Positions 20,202-31,994 of a DNA stretch of 64,000 nucleotides are shown one piece after another; position 1 is the first letter of the stretch; each line of letters begins with the position of its first letter. The notes under the pieces are model-generated. The model was not told where the DNA came from and ran no database searches. It saw only the letters and a program-made list of their open reading frames with translations. Both the position numbers and the translations under genes were made by a program. Where the stretch lies: assembly GCA_961205875.1 (NCBI GenBank), contig OY540809.1:15140267-15204266 (forward strand), read 5' to 3'. The DNA comes from Sialis fuliginosa. Taxonomy: Eukaryota; Arthropoda; Insecta; Megaloptera; Sialidae.

Positions 20202-20742
20202 TGATTTTTTCATTTAAAATAACATAATTTTGTAAAAATCAGGACAGTTCTTAATATTACCATAATAATACAGAACATTAATAAATTAAATACACGATTA
20301 AAAGTAACCTTAAGGTCCGATTGTATATATGCAGTATTGGAGTATTGAATAGCATACAATATTTAAAAGCATTTGTGTGGTCGGACATTATAAACATCGC
20401 TATTCAAAGTTCGTATTCTATGTATAAATTCATTCATGTTTGATCTCTGTACCTTGATCTTTTTCTCATCTTTTGTTCGACAGAAATCTTTTAGCGAATC
20501 CAGCCCACTTCGATTTCGATAATGGCTTTTGTCACATACAATTCACATACGTAAATAATATTGTGTTGGAAAGTAAGCATTTGCTGATTTTAGTGCATGT
20601 ATGTATGTACTTCTTTATATGTACTAAAAGAATGCGTAGACAGGGTTAGGATAAGATATTTGACGCTTTTGTGATATTGTAATATATGCCAAACCCATTT
20701 ATCTAAAAAAATAATGATTAATTTTTTGGACACATATAATCC
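20202..20742. other. Mostly unique AT-rich intronic DNA
   Basis: A slightly GC-richer unique patch at 20380-20570 (GTTCGACAGAAATC, CAGCCCACTTCGATTTCGAT) has no domain or repeat match. Nothing else recognised. Confidence 0.4.
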
Positions 20743-20936
20743 TTACTAATATTATAAATTCGAAAGTCTGTCTGTCTGTCTGGTTGTTTCATTTCCACGG
20801 TTAAACCGCTGAACCGATTTTGATGAATTTTGGCAGGGAGATAGCTTGCATCCTGAGGAAGGACATGTACCCCAAAAATTGAATAGATAAAAAAATATAA
20901 ATTCCACGTGGACGAAGTCGCGAGTGACAGCTATGT
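20743..20936 (-). mobile_element. Helitron-like element
   Basis: TTACTAATATTATAAATTCG, (TCTG)n, ACGGTTAAACCGCTGAACCG, GGGAGATAGCTTGCATCCTG, and the 3' hairpin ACGTGGACGAAGTCGCGAGT before GACAGCTA. Complete in order and among the better preserved copies. Confidence 0.82.
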
Positions 20937-21397
20937 AGTTTTTATTTTTTTAAATACTTAAAAGTATATTACAATTATTAGCTCAAATACCAATGTGTTT
21001 GTTTGTAGAGTGGGGTTATTCAAATGAGTGTCGCTAAAATAAATACTTATTAAAAGGTAATATCAATTCAACATAAAAGCGGCGGCCTTGTCCACTTAAT
21101 GCTCTATTATGTAACACAATAAAACACGTGTTAATAGTTCATTTGACATGATGCGCTGCAGTGATGGCGTTTTTCACATTATGTAAGAGCCGGACACACA
21201 CACACACACATAGGCATGTAAACTAGGGGTGCGACATTTGTCCAATTGGAAATTTTCAAAAACAATTTATTTTATTGAAAAAATGGACGCTCTCAAAATT
21301 GATACATTTTTTTTTTGACAATAGCAAAAATAATATGAGATAAGTGAGCTTTTTTATTGTCAAACTATTAAGAAGAAGAAGAAAAGTAGGTAATACA
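20937..21397. other. AT-rich intronic DNA with an (AC) microsatellite
   Basis: An AC repeat occupies about 21194-21211. GCGGCGGCCTTGTCC at 21080 and ATGCGCTGCAGTGATGGCG at 21151 are isolated unique GC patches. No gene. Confidence 0.4.
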
Positions 21398-21620
21398 AAT
21401 TTCTGTTTTGATAGTCGATAAAAAAAGGTCGCGTGTACAGTTGTCACACATTTGTCATCATTATTTTTTATTTTCGGGATACAAAGAAGCCTATGTTCTT
21501 CCTCAGGATGAAAGTTATATCCCTGTCAAATTTCATCAAAATCGTTTCAGTAGTTTAGCTGTGAAAAGGTAATAAACAGAGAGACAGACACAATTTCGCA
21601 TTTATAATATTAATATGGAT
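21398..21620 (+). mobile_element. Helitron-like element, lacking the hairpin end
   Basis: TTTCTGTTTTGATAGTCGAT, GAAGCCTATGTTCTTCCTCA, CAAATTTCATCAAAATCGTT, AGCTGTGAAAAGGTAATAAA and GCATTTATAATATTAATATGGAT. The CTAG hairpin end is missing at the left. Confidence 0.72.
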
Positions 21621-22669
21621 TCGTTATTAGCGCCTAAAAATACGTAAGGTTAAGAGTACAAACCCCCAAACTGGCCCAAATTATAATTCCATATTTAATA
21701 ATCGACTCTATAAATTTTTTACTGACAACAGGTTAAATATTAACCCAGCCCAGTTTTATCAAAGACTGTTATTTCTAACAGCCATGTAAATCTTTAATTG
21801 AATATTTTTAAAAACAAGATTTTATAAAAATTCACTAAATATCAAATAGATGCGACATTTTGAATTGGGTGAAAAGTGAGTTGTAAAATTTGCTTACATT
21901 GTCAGTTACAGATCAAGCTACGAGTATACAAAAATGGACCAACCTAAACCCAACATTCGCTATTTAACAGATTTGCACCAATCAACACGAAGAAACTGAT
22001 ATAATAGATAGAAGAAATCGAGCATAATTGATTTTTTCCATGTCAAAATATCATCGCTACTGGTCTACATTGTCTCATTCCCTTCTACAATAACGCCCAT
22101 TATATTTATAGATTCTTGCGATAGAAGATCAACAATTTCTGCATATACCAAAGAGAATTTATTTCTTTGAACGTTGGCAACCCTTATGAGTATATACATA
22201 TATTGCATGTATGTGTGTGTGGGTGTGAGTGTGTGTGTGAATGCATCTAACTGATAATGGTGCGGCCGGTAATGAGGGAAACGTGTTTTTGATCACAAAG
22301 TGATACGTAACGAAATTTATGCTAGAACATGTCTGTAGTAAATTATTTTTGTTGTATGTAGTTTTACACATAGTTGCATGCGGTGTACCAATATGTAAAC
22401 TACAAAGTGTCGATCGGGACCTATTAAAAAACTAAAATAATGAGTCGCATCCTATTTTAAAATCTACAATGTACATACGTACACATGTTGAATAATTTTT
22501 AGAGGTATTCAAAAAGTTTATTTTTCAGACACTCAGGAAATAGATATTTTCTAATAAATATTTTACAAAATGAAAAGCAGTTGAGGTCTTTAGAGCAGAT
22601 AGTTGTGCGGGAATTCACTGATTTTTAAATATACGGGGAAATTATATATAGTATATATGTATATTAAAT
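21621..22669. other. AT-rich intronic DNA with TG microsatellite
   Basis: (TG)n-like repeat at about 22207-22243. The surrounding sequence is unique with no recognisable exon; the 70-codon minus ORF at 22159-22371 is a microsatellite translation. Confidence 0.45.
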
Positions 22670-22838
22670 TAGCTGTTACCAACGACTTCGTCTGCGTGGT
22701 ATTTGTATTTTTTTATTTAATCAATTTTTCTGGTTACAAAGTAACCTATGTCTTTCTTCAGGATGCAAGCTACCCCTCTTACAAATTTTATTAAGATCGG
22801 TTCAGCAGTTTAGCCGTGAAAAGGTAACAAACAGAGTT
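22670..22838 (+). mobile_element. Helitron-like element
   Basis: TTAGCTGTTACCAACGACTT with TCGTCTGCGTGG at the left, AACCTATGTCTTTCTTCAGG, and TTTAGCCGTGAAAAGGTAAC at the right; the final CGCATTTATAAT block is lost. Confidence 0.75.
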
Positions 22839-23238
22839 GGTTTGGTATAGAATAATCGAACGTAAAAGGTTTTAGAATCACTGTTATATGATAAGATAAC
22901 GACAAAATCGATACAAAATCGAAGAATAACGTCTAACATTTATATTTTGTGAAGTAAAATTCGTGCAAACACTTTAGTACACGTGTACAATATCATGTTT
23001 ACATTTTGAATAAAATCTGTTATGACTATATTTCCTGTCACTCAGAATAGCTGCTCTTCGAATCATTCACAGCGCACATGATCCTGTATTGGAAGGGTTC
23101 CTCGTAACACATGCAATCGATTTATTGAACTCAACTCATACAATACATATGTTATAACACATATACATACATATAGTCATATTGTTAACATATTAATAAT
23201 GATCCGATAATCATAATAAAAGTTATGAAAAAACTATA
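22839..23238. other. AT-rich intronic DNA, nothing recognised
   Basis: Unique sequence with a modest GC patch at 23035-23110. No ORF or repeat recognised. Confidence 0.4.
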
Positions 23239-23789
23239 ATAAGTTAGTGGCACCAGTCTTGGCAAGGACCCCAGTAATGGCAAATTTTTAATTAAATGTA
23301 CTGAATTAAAAATATGTGTTGACATTTGATTATTACCTATTCAGAATATTAATCTATATACATTTAACTGTCTTACAGGGTGATTTGATGACAATCGGTC
23401 AATAGGTATCAAAATGGTGGACATTCAAATCAATTATTTATATTATAATTTAATTATAATTTATTTATTAATTACTATATTATCATAACTTTCTTTTATA
23501 ACTTTCGTGTCGTAGTACATATAATTTTGTAATCATTAGCAAGTGTCCATCACTGCGTGCTCATTACTGGTGTTATCTTTGCCATTACTGGAGAAAAACC
23601 ACGAACAAAATAAAAAGCTATAATTTAAAAAACAAACTATATTTGCGGACTTTTTTATTAAATTGATTAATAAAGAGTTACTTGTTTTATTAGTAACATG
23701 AGTTTATGACTTACAAAAAAAATCCCGTCAATCACAAAAACAACAAAACTTACTGTTATAGCGGCCATAACTGGTGCCTTTACTTATAG
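23239..23789 (+). mobile_element. GGTACTGGC MITE family, near full-length copy 2
   Basis: About 550 bp from TAGTGGCACCAGTCTTGGCA to GGCCATAACTGGTGCCTTTA, so both inverted termini are recognisable though mutated. The interior order matches the family: ATTTGATGACAATCGGTCAA, TCAAAATGGTGGACATTCAA, GTCGTAGTACATATAATTTT, GTAACATGAGTTTATG. It abuts copy 3 tail to tail. Confidence 0.8.
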
Positions 23790-23955
23790 GTTTCTTTTTG
23801 TGATTCTCATGAACTCATGCTACTAATAAAAGAAGTACCTCCTTATCAATGTAATGTAATTACCAAAATCTGCAAATAGAGTTTTAATTATAGCCTTTTA
23901 TTTTGTTTATATTATGGACACTTAATGCTAATGATTACAAAATGATAAGTACTAC

Positions 23956-24520
23956 CAGGGCCGGAGGAAGGCGGGTACGATGCGTAATTTTCACGCAAGC
24001 GCCAATCACCGAAGGCGGCGAAGTTTGAATAAAATGCGTGATAATAGCATTATCAGGATTAACTAAAATATGATATGAGGAGTACAAAAAAACGAAAGAG
24101 AGCGCAAAAGTAAATAAGGAGCGGCAAAATCGTAATGACAACCAAAAAAATAGCAGGGACACAAAAGTTAGAAGAAAAAGGCAACAATATAAATTTTTCA
24201 CACACTATTATATGTATAACAAACTTATAAACACTCTTCCTGGCATATTAAAAACCTCAAAAACATACAAAATACATTTAAAGCAGTACTTCATAATGAA
24301 GGAACCATACAGCATTGCTGAGTGCTATTAGCTTAATTATTTTATATTGCAGTAAAAAAAAAAAAAAAATTATATATTATGTATATATTTTTATTTATTT
24401 ATGTACATATATTGTATACCACATATTGACGTTTTGTATACCTAACCAATGGTCGAACATAACAAATAAAATTTATTATTATTATTATTATTATTATCTG
24501 AAACCCTAGCGACGGTCCTG
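23956..24520. mobile_element. hAT-like element (565 bp) with 8-bp target duplication AGTACTAC
   Basis: Starts CAGGGCCGGAGGAAGG and ends CCTAGCGACGGTCCTG, a short inverted terminus of hAT type. AGTACTAC stands on both sides (23948-23955 and 24521-24528), and removing the insert restores the MITE it interrupts. It encodes no hAT transposase; instead it carries a LINE 3' end (next entry). Confidence 0.85.
24218..24500 (+). pseudogene. LINE retrotransposon 3' fragment: ORF2 C-terminus plus tail
   Basis: 24218-24331 reads in frame NKLINTLPGILKTSKTYKIH, then LKQYFIMKEPYSIAECY and a stop. The pattern LP-x-x-(I/L)-K ... LK-x-Y/F-L/I ... YSI-x-E is the C-terminal end of many jockey/CR1-like LINE polyproteins. 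A 3' UTR-like AT-rich stretch follows and ends in CAAATAAAATTTATTATT with (ATT)n at 24474-24496, a typical LINE tail. Only about 37 residues remain, so it is a dead 5'-truncated copy. LINE clade is uncertain. Confidence 0.6.
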
Positions 24521-24785
24521 AGTACTACGGCACAAGAGTTATAAAATAAAGAATGGTAAAATTTAAAACAATGTAAACCAGATGCTATGATAATTGACAA
24601 TATAATAATTAGTAAATAGATTACGCTAATATCTAGTTTAAATGTCCACCATTTTGACACCCATTGATCGATTGTCATCATATTAAGCTGTTTTACAGTT
24701 AAATGTTTATAGTAAAATATTTCTAATTTAGTACTATTAAACAAGTGTGGGGTATGATCCAAGTCTGGTGCCAGTACCTTATATA

Positions 24786-25803
24786 TTAGTATTATTATTT
24801 CTATGTTACGCTGTACAGATAAATTTAAGATTTATCTATTGTTATGATAGAGTTATTTTGTTTGCAAGTATATCGAATTGCATCTTCTCTTCGTAGATAT
24901 TGGATGCTGTGAAGAATTACAGTTTTTGTAGACCCAGTCTGCAACTATGTATCTACATACATACTTGTTTGTTGTTGAACGTGGATTAATGTACTACATT
25001 TTATAAATTACTTTCGGTCGATTGTATGTTTTCTAAAACATAGAGCGAGTTTTTATTATATTTCGAGATGATAGATAAGTTGAAGTTTTAAAATTATATC
25101 GCTATTATATTGATCTTTTTATGCATACTGTATAATAAAGTATATCGCAGTATCTTAGTTTTAAGTACTTTGGAGAACATGTCGATTTTGTACATAATTA
25201 TTTTTGATAAGTTATACCGAATTTGATATACATAGTTACATACTTTTCTTTTTTATGTCTTTATCATGTTTAAATGCAGTTAGAGCTGTTTTATACGTTT
25301 AAGGGGAAAATCCACCTAGACGATTAAAACAATCGATTTTGCATACACAGAGTATTCACATTCAAAAATATGTAAAAAAATTAGGTTAAAATTTCAAAAA
25401 TTGACTGACAATCAGTTACATTTAATTTAGTGAGACCAGGTAGTGCGGTTGGTTATGATCCTCAGAAAACTTTAAACTTATTTTTCTTGAAACGACTTTT
25501 TTCGATTACTCTTATAAACCGATATAAAAAAAATATTTAATTTTCGTATACGCAGTCTGTGCGTAACCGATTTAAAATTTTTATTAGTTACTATTTTTTA
25601 AGACCGCTCGAATAATAAAAAAAGTCTTAAAAATGAAAAAAAAATTCAAACTGTCGCCATTTTTTGAAAAAAAAACACACAACGATAGCTACATTTTTTG
25701 ATAACCCTTCGCCAAAATTTCGGTGGAACAATGGAGATAAATTTATTTTTTTGATCGTCACATTGAGACTCATAACTTTGTATGTAATTTTAAACAAATT
25801 GAA
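24786..25803. other. AT-rich intronic DNA, nothing recognised
   Basis: Unique, A/T-dominated. Overlapping ORFs at 25627-25855 on opposite strands are low-complexity and extend into a MITE, so I discount them. Confidence 0.4.
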
Positions 25804-28461
25804 TAAGGGAACGGCACCGGTCTTGGCAAGCACCCCAGTAATGGCAAATGTTTAACTAAATGTCCTGAATTTGAAATATGTGATGATATTTAATTATAAT
25901 CATTTATGAATATTAATCTATATATATTTAACTGTCTTATAGCGTGATTTGATGACAATCGGCCAATAGGTGTCAAAATGGTGGACATTTAAACATCGCG
26001 GATCAGTCGAAATTCACGAAATGTGTATTTTCTTATGTAAATGGTTAGTGGTGCGAGTTCGATTATTGGTGATTTTTATGCTGCTTAAATTTTTTTTTAA
26101 GTGAAATTAATATGTTTCAATCTTGAACATATCTTAAAGACAGGGTCACCACCAAATTTAATTTTATTGTTCTAGGAGGGGTTTTGTGTTCAATAACCAT
26201 TACTGGGTATTCATTTTTCACTAATACCCAGTAGTGGCAGCGATGTTTTCAAATGTAGTTTTCATTACTAGGTGTAAAAAATGTTAAGCAAGCGGGTTGA
26301 AATTATTAATATATAGTGAATTATAATTATAAAGATAAATTTGCAATTAACATATTCAAATTAGGTCAGGTAAGTATTAAGGAAAATTTACGATTGATAT
26401 TATTTTATGCAAAAATATATAAAAACATAAAGTCAAATTTAAGGTAATTGTTATGTTTGTTTGAATTGTTAAATGTACAAAAAAATATTAAATAATTAAG
26501 GCAGATCCGTATTAAGGAAGTAATTTAAATAATATTTTCTAAAAATCTATGTATATTCTATAGTTATAAGGTAAAAAAATGGAAGATAGTTGTTATATTG
26601 ACAATATTTGAACAAATTATAAAATTGAAAATTTAGAGCAGGCCCGTATTAACGAAAATTTATAATATTTTATATTTAAAATATACAAAAATTTAAAGAA
26701 AAACTTAAACAGTTATGTTGATATAATTTAAATAAAATATAGAATTGTGCAGTTTAGGCAGGCCTGTATTAACGAAAATTTACAAATGATTTTTATCGTA
26801 AAAAATACAAAAAAAGAAAAATTAATGATAGTTATGTTGGACGTACCCGCTTCGCTCGCGTTGTATAATTTTTTATACTTATTAACAGTAGAAATAATAT
26901 TATTTTAAGATAGATATTGAAATATAATTTTTTTATATTTTTTGCTTTTTATCATTATAAGGTACTGGCATAACATATGTGATGAGAATTCATCATCAGA
27001 AGAAAGTGTGATTAACATAAAGACGACTGTTAATTAGCATGCTTACTATAAATTTAATTTGATAATTGATTTAATTAATTGTTAGTTAAATACTTTCTTA
27101 TTATTTGTGATTTATAATTTGTTAATTTAATTGTGTAACTATCACACATGTGTTTTACTAAAACATCTGCACAAATTATATTAGATAATATTAATTGTAT
27201 GTTTTTCTTAATACGCCCCTGACTCAAAAATCACAATATAACAACTGCGGATGGTAAACATGTTCATGTTTATATAATTTTTATGAAAAAAATATTCATT
27301 ATAAATTTTTCTTAATACGTGCCTGACTAAAATATTAATATATAAATTTTTGGTTTAACTACATCAATACCATAACTTTAATTGCTTAATGGTTTAATTT
27401 TTATACAATTTTTATTAGAAAATATTAATTATAAATTCTTTTTAATACGTGCCTGGCTTAAATCTACAATATGCATTATTGGTTTAGTTACATCAAAGTC
27501 ATAACTACCATTACTTAATATTTTCATTTTTATAGAATTTTTATCAGAAAATTTTCTAATTATAAATTCTTCTTAATACGTAGCTGACTAAAATATGCAT
27601 ATATACATTTTCAGTTTAACTACATCAATGTCATAACTGTCATAGCTTAATTGTTTCATTTTTATATAGTTTTTATTGGAAAATATTAATTATGAATTCT
27701 TCTTAATACGTACCTGACTAAAATATTCATATATACATTTTCGTATTAACTACATTAATTCCATAACTTATTGCTAACTGGTTTCGTTTTATACAGTTTT
27801 TATTGGAAAAATTAATTATAAATTCTATTTAATACGTGCCTGGCTTAAATATTCAATATACATTATAAGTTTAATTACATAGATATAACAACTTCCATTG
27901 GTTAACATTTTCATTTTTAAACAAATTATATGAGAAAATACCAATTGTAAATTCTTCTTAATACGTGCCTGGCTTAAATATTCAATAACATTATCGGTTT
28001 AATTACATCGATATCAAAAGTTCCATTGCTTAGTATTTAATTACTTATGATTTATTATTAAATATTAACTATACATTTTTCTTAATACGACCCTGCTCTA
28101 ATTAAAAATGTAATCTATTTACTTATTTATTTATTGTTTGACATTTCATGATATTTACCTTTAGTTTAAAAAAACATTTTTTATAACAAAGTACTAGAAA
28201 TATCATTTTGCCATCACTGGGTTGCCATAACTGGTTTTACCTCTGCCACTACTGGATAAAAAACATGATCAAAATAAAAGGCTAAAATTTAAAGAAAAAA
28301 ACTATATTTGCGGATTTTGGTAATGAAATTGATTAAATAAAGAGTTACTTGTTTTATTAGTAACATGAGTTCATAAAAATTACAAAAAACAAGCTCATTA
28401 ATCCAAAAAAACTGAAAACTTGTTCTTATAGTGGCCACCACTGGTGCCTTTACCTTATATA
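25804..28461 (+). mobile_element. GGTACTGGC MITE family, copy 4, split by a 2.1-kb minisatellite insertion
   Basis: Left piece 25804-25996 runs from GGCACCGGTCTTGGCAAGCA to ATGGTGGACATTTAAAC. The right piece resumes near 28100 (AATGTAATCTATTTACTTAT) and ends CACTGGTGCCTTTACCTTAT. The interruption falls between two blocks that are contiguous in copies at 17661 and 31200. Confidence 0.75.
26330..28100. repeat. AT-rich minisatellite in two head-to-head blocks
   Basis: Block 1 has four units (about 26362, 26495, 26633, 26752) of 120-140 bp marked by CAGGCCxGTATTAACGAAAA. After a unique centre, block 2 has about eight units (27195 to 28095) marked by the complement, TTCTTAATACGTGCCTGxCT. Units diverge from one another. 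The centre (26840-27170) includes ACCCGCTTCGCTCGCGTTGT, resembling a Helitron-like hairpin. Single units of the same motif occur at 7800, 16635 and 48345. Confidence 0.8.
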
Positions 28462-29050
28462 CTTAATAAAATGCCCTCTACTCGATCCTAAAATAATTAG
28501 TTATATATACTTGCGAAAAAAATTCCCAAATATTGAATTTTTGAGCCATCACAGTGGCTTCCCCCTTTATCAATTCCTCTTATAATTTTCTATAATTTAT
28601 GTTCTATTCATTTTTTGGTAAGATGAACCATTTTCAAAATATTGGGTTCTGAATTATTACGTATTAGAAAATCGTATATTTATATACTATACTACTTTAT
28701 AATTTTATAAAAAGTAAACAAAAAATATAAATTTATTTTTAGAAATACCATATTAAGTAGCAAGTTGAAATAAAGATTTATATTTAATCAAATAAATCAT
28801 AAAAACCATATCAAACAGTCCTCTAGAATGTAAATAGTTTAGCTAATAAAAATAATATCCGCAAGTTTTGAGAGGGGATAACACAAATAAAGTAAGTAAG
28901 ACGAAAAACTTTTATAACTTGTCGATATCGCGAGTCAACAAAGGAAGCTGTTCAAATCAGCACAAGTATAATCAAAGTAATTCACACCCACATTTACAGT
29001 CAGTGTAACACAGTGGCGTAGCTACAAGAGGGTCGTATTACGCATTTGAT
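28462..29050. other. AT-rich intronic DNA, nothing recognised
   Basis: Unique AT-rich stretch. CACAGTGGCGTAGCTACAAG at 29010 is a typical hAT-like left terminus without a visible partner. Confidence 0.4.
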
Positions 29051-29420
29051 ACTAGCTGTTACCCGCGACTTCGTTCGCGTCGAATTTAGGTTAGTGAAAA
29101 TAACATCGTGAAGTTAGGATGGGCAAATATTACATATAGATAATACAGATTTCTGACAATAAAACATATTTTTAGTATTGCATTTGCATGCTAGATGTCT
29201 ACGCTAAAAAAGTATAATCTTCGGGCGTACAAATTTCACACATCCATTTTATTTTATCTAATAAATCTTTTGGGATACAAAGTAGCCTACAAAGTAGTCC
29301 TTCCTTGGGATACAAGCTTTTTCCCTACTAAATAAAGATTGGTTCAGCAGTTAGCAGTGAAAAGGTAACAAACAAGACAAACAAACAGACAGATATTTGC
29401 ATTTATAATATTAGTATGCA
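29051..29420 (+). mobile_element. Helitron-like element, longer variant, well preserved hairpin
   Basis: Left end ACTAGCTGTTACCCGCGACT with TTCGTTCGCGTCGAATTTAG gives the stem CGCGA/TCGCG close to CTAG. Then TAGATGTCTACGCTAAAAAA, GTAGCCTACAAAGTAGTCC (a small local duplication), AGCAGTGAAAAGGTAACAAA and TTATAATATTAGTATGCAT. Confidence 0.85.
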
Positions 29421-29651
29421 TACAAATAGACTTCTAGTCTATAAAACTGTGAAAAAAATTACTGATTATACAGTAAATAGTTTTGAGTAACGAAAGAATC
29501 AGTGATTTATGACGATATGACGAATTAGTTAGGGAAGCGTATTTCCAAATTATATATATTATATATTTGCATATAATATATTTAAAAAAAAAAAAATTTT
29601 AATAGATAATTCACATTAAAAGAGTAATAAGTACAAAAAAATATAAAATCT

Positions 29652-29957
29652 ATACTAATCCACATTGATATTATAAATGCAAAAATGTGTCTGTCTCTCT
29701 GTCTGTCTGTTTATTACCTTATTCACAGCTAAACAGCTGAACCGATCTTGAAGAGATTTGGTAGAGAGATAGCTTGCATCCGGAGAAAAGACATGTGATA
29801 CTTTGTATCTCGAAAAATTTATTAAATAAAAAATAGGTGTGTGATATTTGTACGCGTGATAGGTTATACATTTTTAGCGTAGACAGCTAGCGTGCAAATA
29901 TGAAACTAAAAACCTGTTTTATCGATTATCATCATAACAGAAATCTGTAACAGCTAG
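29652..29957 (-). mobile_element. Helitron-like element, opposite orientation to the previous copy
   Basis: ATACTAATCCACATTGATAT start with ATTATAAATGC, AACAGCTGAACCGATCTTGA, GAGAGATAGCTTGCATCCGG, TACGCGTGATAGGTTATAC and the end GTAACAGCTAGT. The GC hairpin is missing. Confidence 0.75.
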
Positions 29958-30446
29958 TAATATATAAAAATAATTTTTGTGTGTCTATTTGATCGAAGTA
30001 ATCTCAAAAAGTACTGGACCGATTTTAATGAAACCTGCGCCAATAAATTCCTTGAAATATCAGGAGTTCTATAGGGTACATATCATTACGCTATACTTCA
30101 AAACAACTGAGCAGTAAATATTTATAACACTGGGTCTTATTAGCTAGTACTAATATAATATGTATTATGAAGAACTGTCAAGATCAGTCGATATAAAGGT
30201 TAAAAAAATTGTATTAGTGACGCCCGCGCCACTGAGATTGTATTCCAAGAGAACTATGCCAAAAAAGTAAACAAGTAATAATGCTTTCTCTCATCTCACA
30301 TTTACATCAAATGTCTGCTTCTGAGAACACATACTTTGTACATGTAGCATATTCTATTTGCCATTGAAAAAGATATCAGAGAATTAGGTTTCCTTGTGGT
30401 TTTTGCCGAAATTCACAGTCTCTGCTTGTTATAAATACGTCTAGAA
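29958..30446. other. Mostly unique AT-rich intronic DNA
   Basis: 29975-30080 contains ATCGAAGTAATCTCAAAAAG and TACTGGACCGATTTTAATGA, phrases typical of other short insect repeats, but no second copy is visible here. No gene. Confidence 0.35.
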
Positions 30447-30576
30447 CACTGGTTCTTAACCCTTTCATAGTCACATAACACTTGGAAATAGAAATTTTTG
30501 TAGTTAAACATTTTTACTCGTAAAAAATTTTGCAAAAAAAACTCTTAATTCGCGGAACGCCGATTGAGAATCGCTG
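30447..30576. mobile_element. hAT-like MITE, 130 bp, with GTCTAGA(A/G) target duplication
   Basis: Begins CACTGGTTCTTAACCC and ends GATTGAGAATCGCTG, inverted relatives of the common hAT terminus CAGTGGTTCTCAACC. Flanking 8-mers GTCTAGAA (30439-30446) and GTCTAGAG (30577-30584) agree at seven of eight positions and match the hAT target consensus nTCTAGAn. Confidence 0.85.
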
Positions 30577-30584
30577 GTCTAGAG

Positions 30585-31199
30585 TGTATATGTATATAAA
30601 TATATATAATAAGTAATACAACTCCTAAATGTTTAGTTTAGAGCATTTTTAAAATTTGTAAAAAAATATGTTTGAAATTTTAATCAATCAATTAAAATTT
30701 GTAACTTTTTTTATAATTTTTTTCAGTCAATTAACTCAGTTTACACGCACTTATTTCTGTAAGTAATTAATCAATTATCCTGAATTTAACATAACTTTCC
30801 CATTTTTCTCGTTTCGCGTTTCGAATACAATTAAATTAATATTACGTGCTTCAGCGCTAATAATTAGATAGTATGTATAATATTATTATTAAATTATTGT
30901 TATAATTATCTATTGATGTGAACAAATATTATGTATATAATAACATAATAATAGATTAAACAATACATACATTCAATAGAATAGTTCATTAACAATTTAT
31001 TTATAGTTCAAATATTGTTTTTGTATATATGCAAAAATAATATTTGAATATATAATACATATATTATATATATAATGTTTATTACCTTAGAGCAGTGTCT
31101 GCTAAACTTTTTTCCCTTATGAGACACTGGGTGGGGAGGATTTATTTTCAAAAAAAAAATATATATTTTACTAGCATAAAAATATATTTAATATACATC
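30585..31199. other. AT-rich intronic DNA, nothing recognised
   Basis: TATA-rich. AGCAGTGTCTGCTAAACTTT at 31092 and GAGACACTGGGTGGGG at 31120 hint at a degraded hAT end. No gene. Confidence 0.4.
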
Positions 31200-31650
31200 T
31201 ATAAGGTACTGGCCCCAGTCTCAGACAATACCACAGTGTTGAACACTTGTTAAATTGAATGTCCTAAATTAGAAATATTTGTTGATATTTGATAACTACA
31301 ATAACTGAATCATAATCTATAGAAACTTAAATGTATGACAGCTTAATTTGATGACAATCGACCAATGGACGTCAAAATGGCGGACATTTAAACTAATTAT
31401 TAGTGTAATATATTTATTAATTATTATATTATCATAGCATCTGTTACACTGTTCAAATTTTACGATTTTTAATTTTATAACTTTTGTGTCGTAGTACTTA
31501 TCATTTTGCAATCATTAACAAGTGTCCATCACTACTGGTTACTGGTTTTACTTTATCCATTACTGGAGAAAAAACATAAACAAAATAAAAGGCTATAATT
31601 TAAAAAGCAAACTATATTTTTGGACTTTTGTAATTAGATTTAATAAAGAG
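31200..31650 (+). mobile_element. GGTACTGGC MITE family, copy 5 (right terminus lost)
   Basis: TATAAGGTACTGGCCCCAGT marks the intact left end, followed by AATACCACAGTGTTGAACAC, TGATGACAATCGACCAATGG, TCAAAATGGCGGACATTTAA and TGTCGTAGTACTTATCATTT. It stops at TTAGATTTAATAAAGAG. Confidence 0.82.
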
Positions 31651-31994
31651 GAGCATTCTGTATATATAACAGAAACCGGAATGTAAATAAATCCGTGTAT
31701 ATATCTGGTAAAAAGTTGTTCATTCAAATAGAATAGAAGATAAGATAAATATCAAAGTTTCGGAATATAAGACAGTATTTGTTAGGTCTGACTGGACTCT
31801 CCACTGCCAGCTTCAAAGTCTTGTTAACTTATCAACAAAATAAAACTTTTGCTTTACAACGGTATGTTTAAAATTCCTAAAAGAGTGGCAGTGACTTTCA
31901 CTTTTATTTAACTATCGTTCTGCCTTCTTTTTCTTGTTTTTTTTTTTTTAGAATAATACGAACCTGTGAAAATCAATTATCATATAGCCTAAAC
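31651..31994. other. Unique AT-rich intronic DNA
   Basis: No repeat or exon recognised. The last part (AAATCAATTATCATATAGCCTAAAC) is the flank of the next hAT-like insertion and matches the flank at 12115-12126. Confidence 0.4.

Larger units (their letters stand above)
23790..24785 (-). mobile_element. GGTACTGGC MITE family, copy 3, split by a hAT-like insertion
   Basis: Minus-strand copy in two pieces, 23790-23955 and 24521-24785. Piece 1 reads TGATTCTCATGAACTCATGC ... GGACACTTAATGCTAATGAT; piece 2 ends AAGTCTGGTGCCAGTACCTT. The break coincides with an 8-bp duplicated AGTACTAC, so the interruption is a later insertion. Confidence 0.82.
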
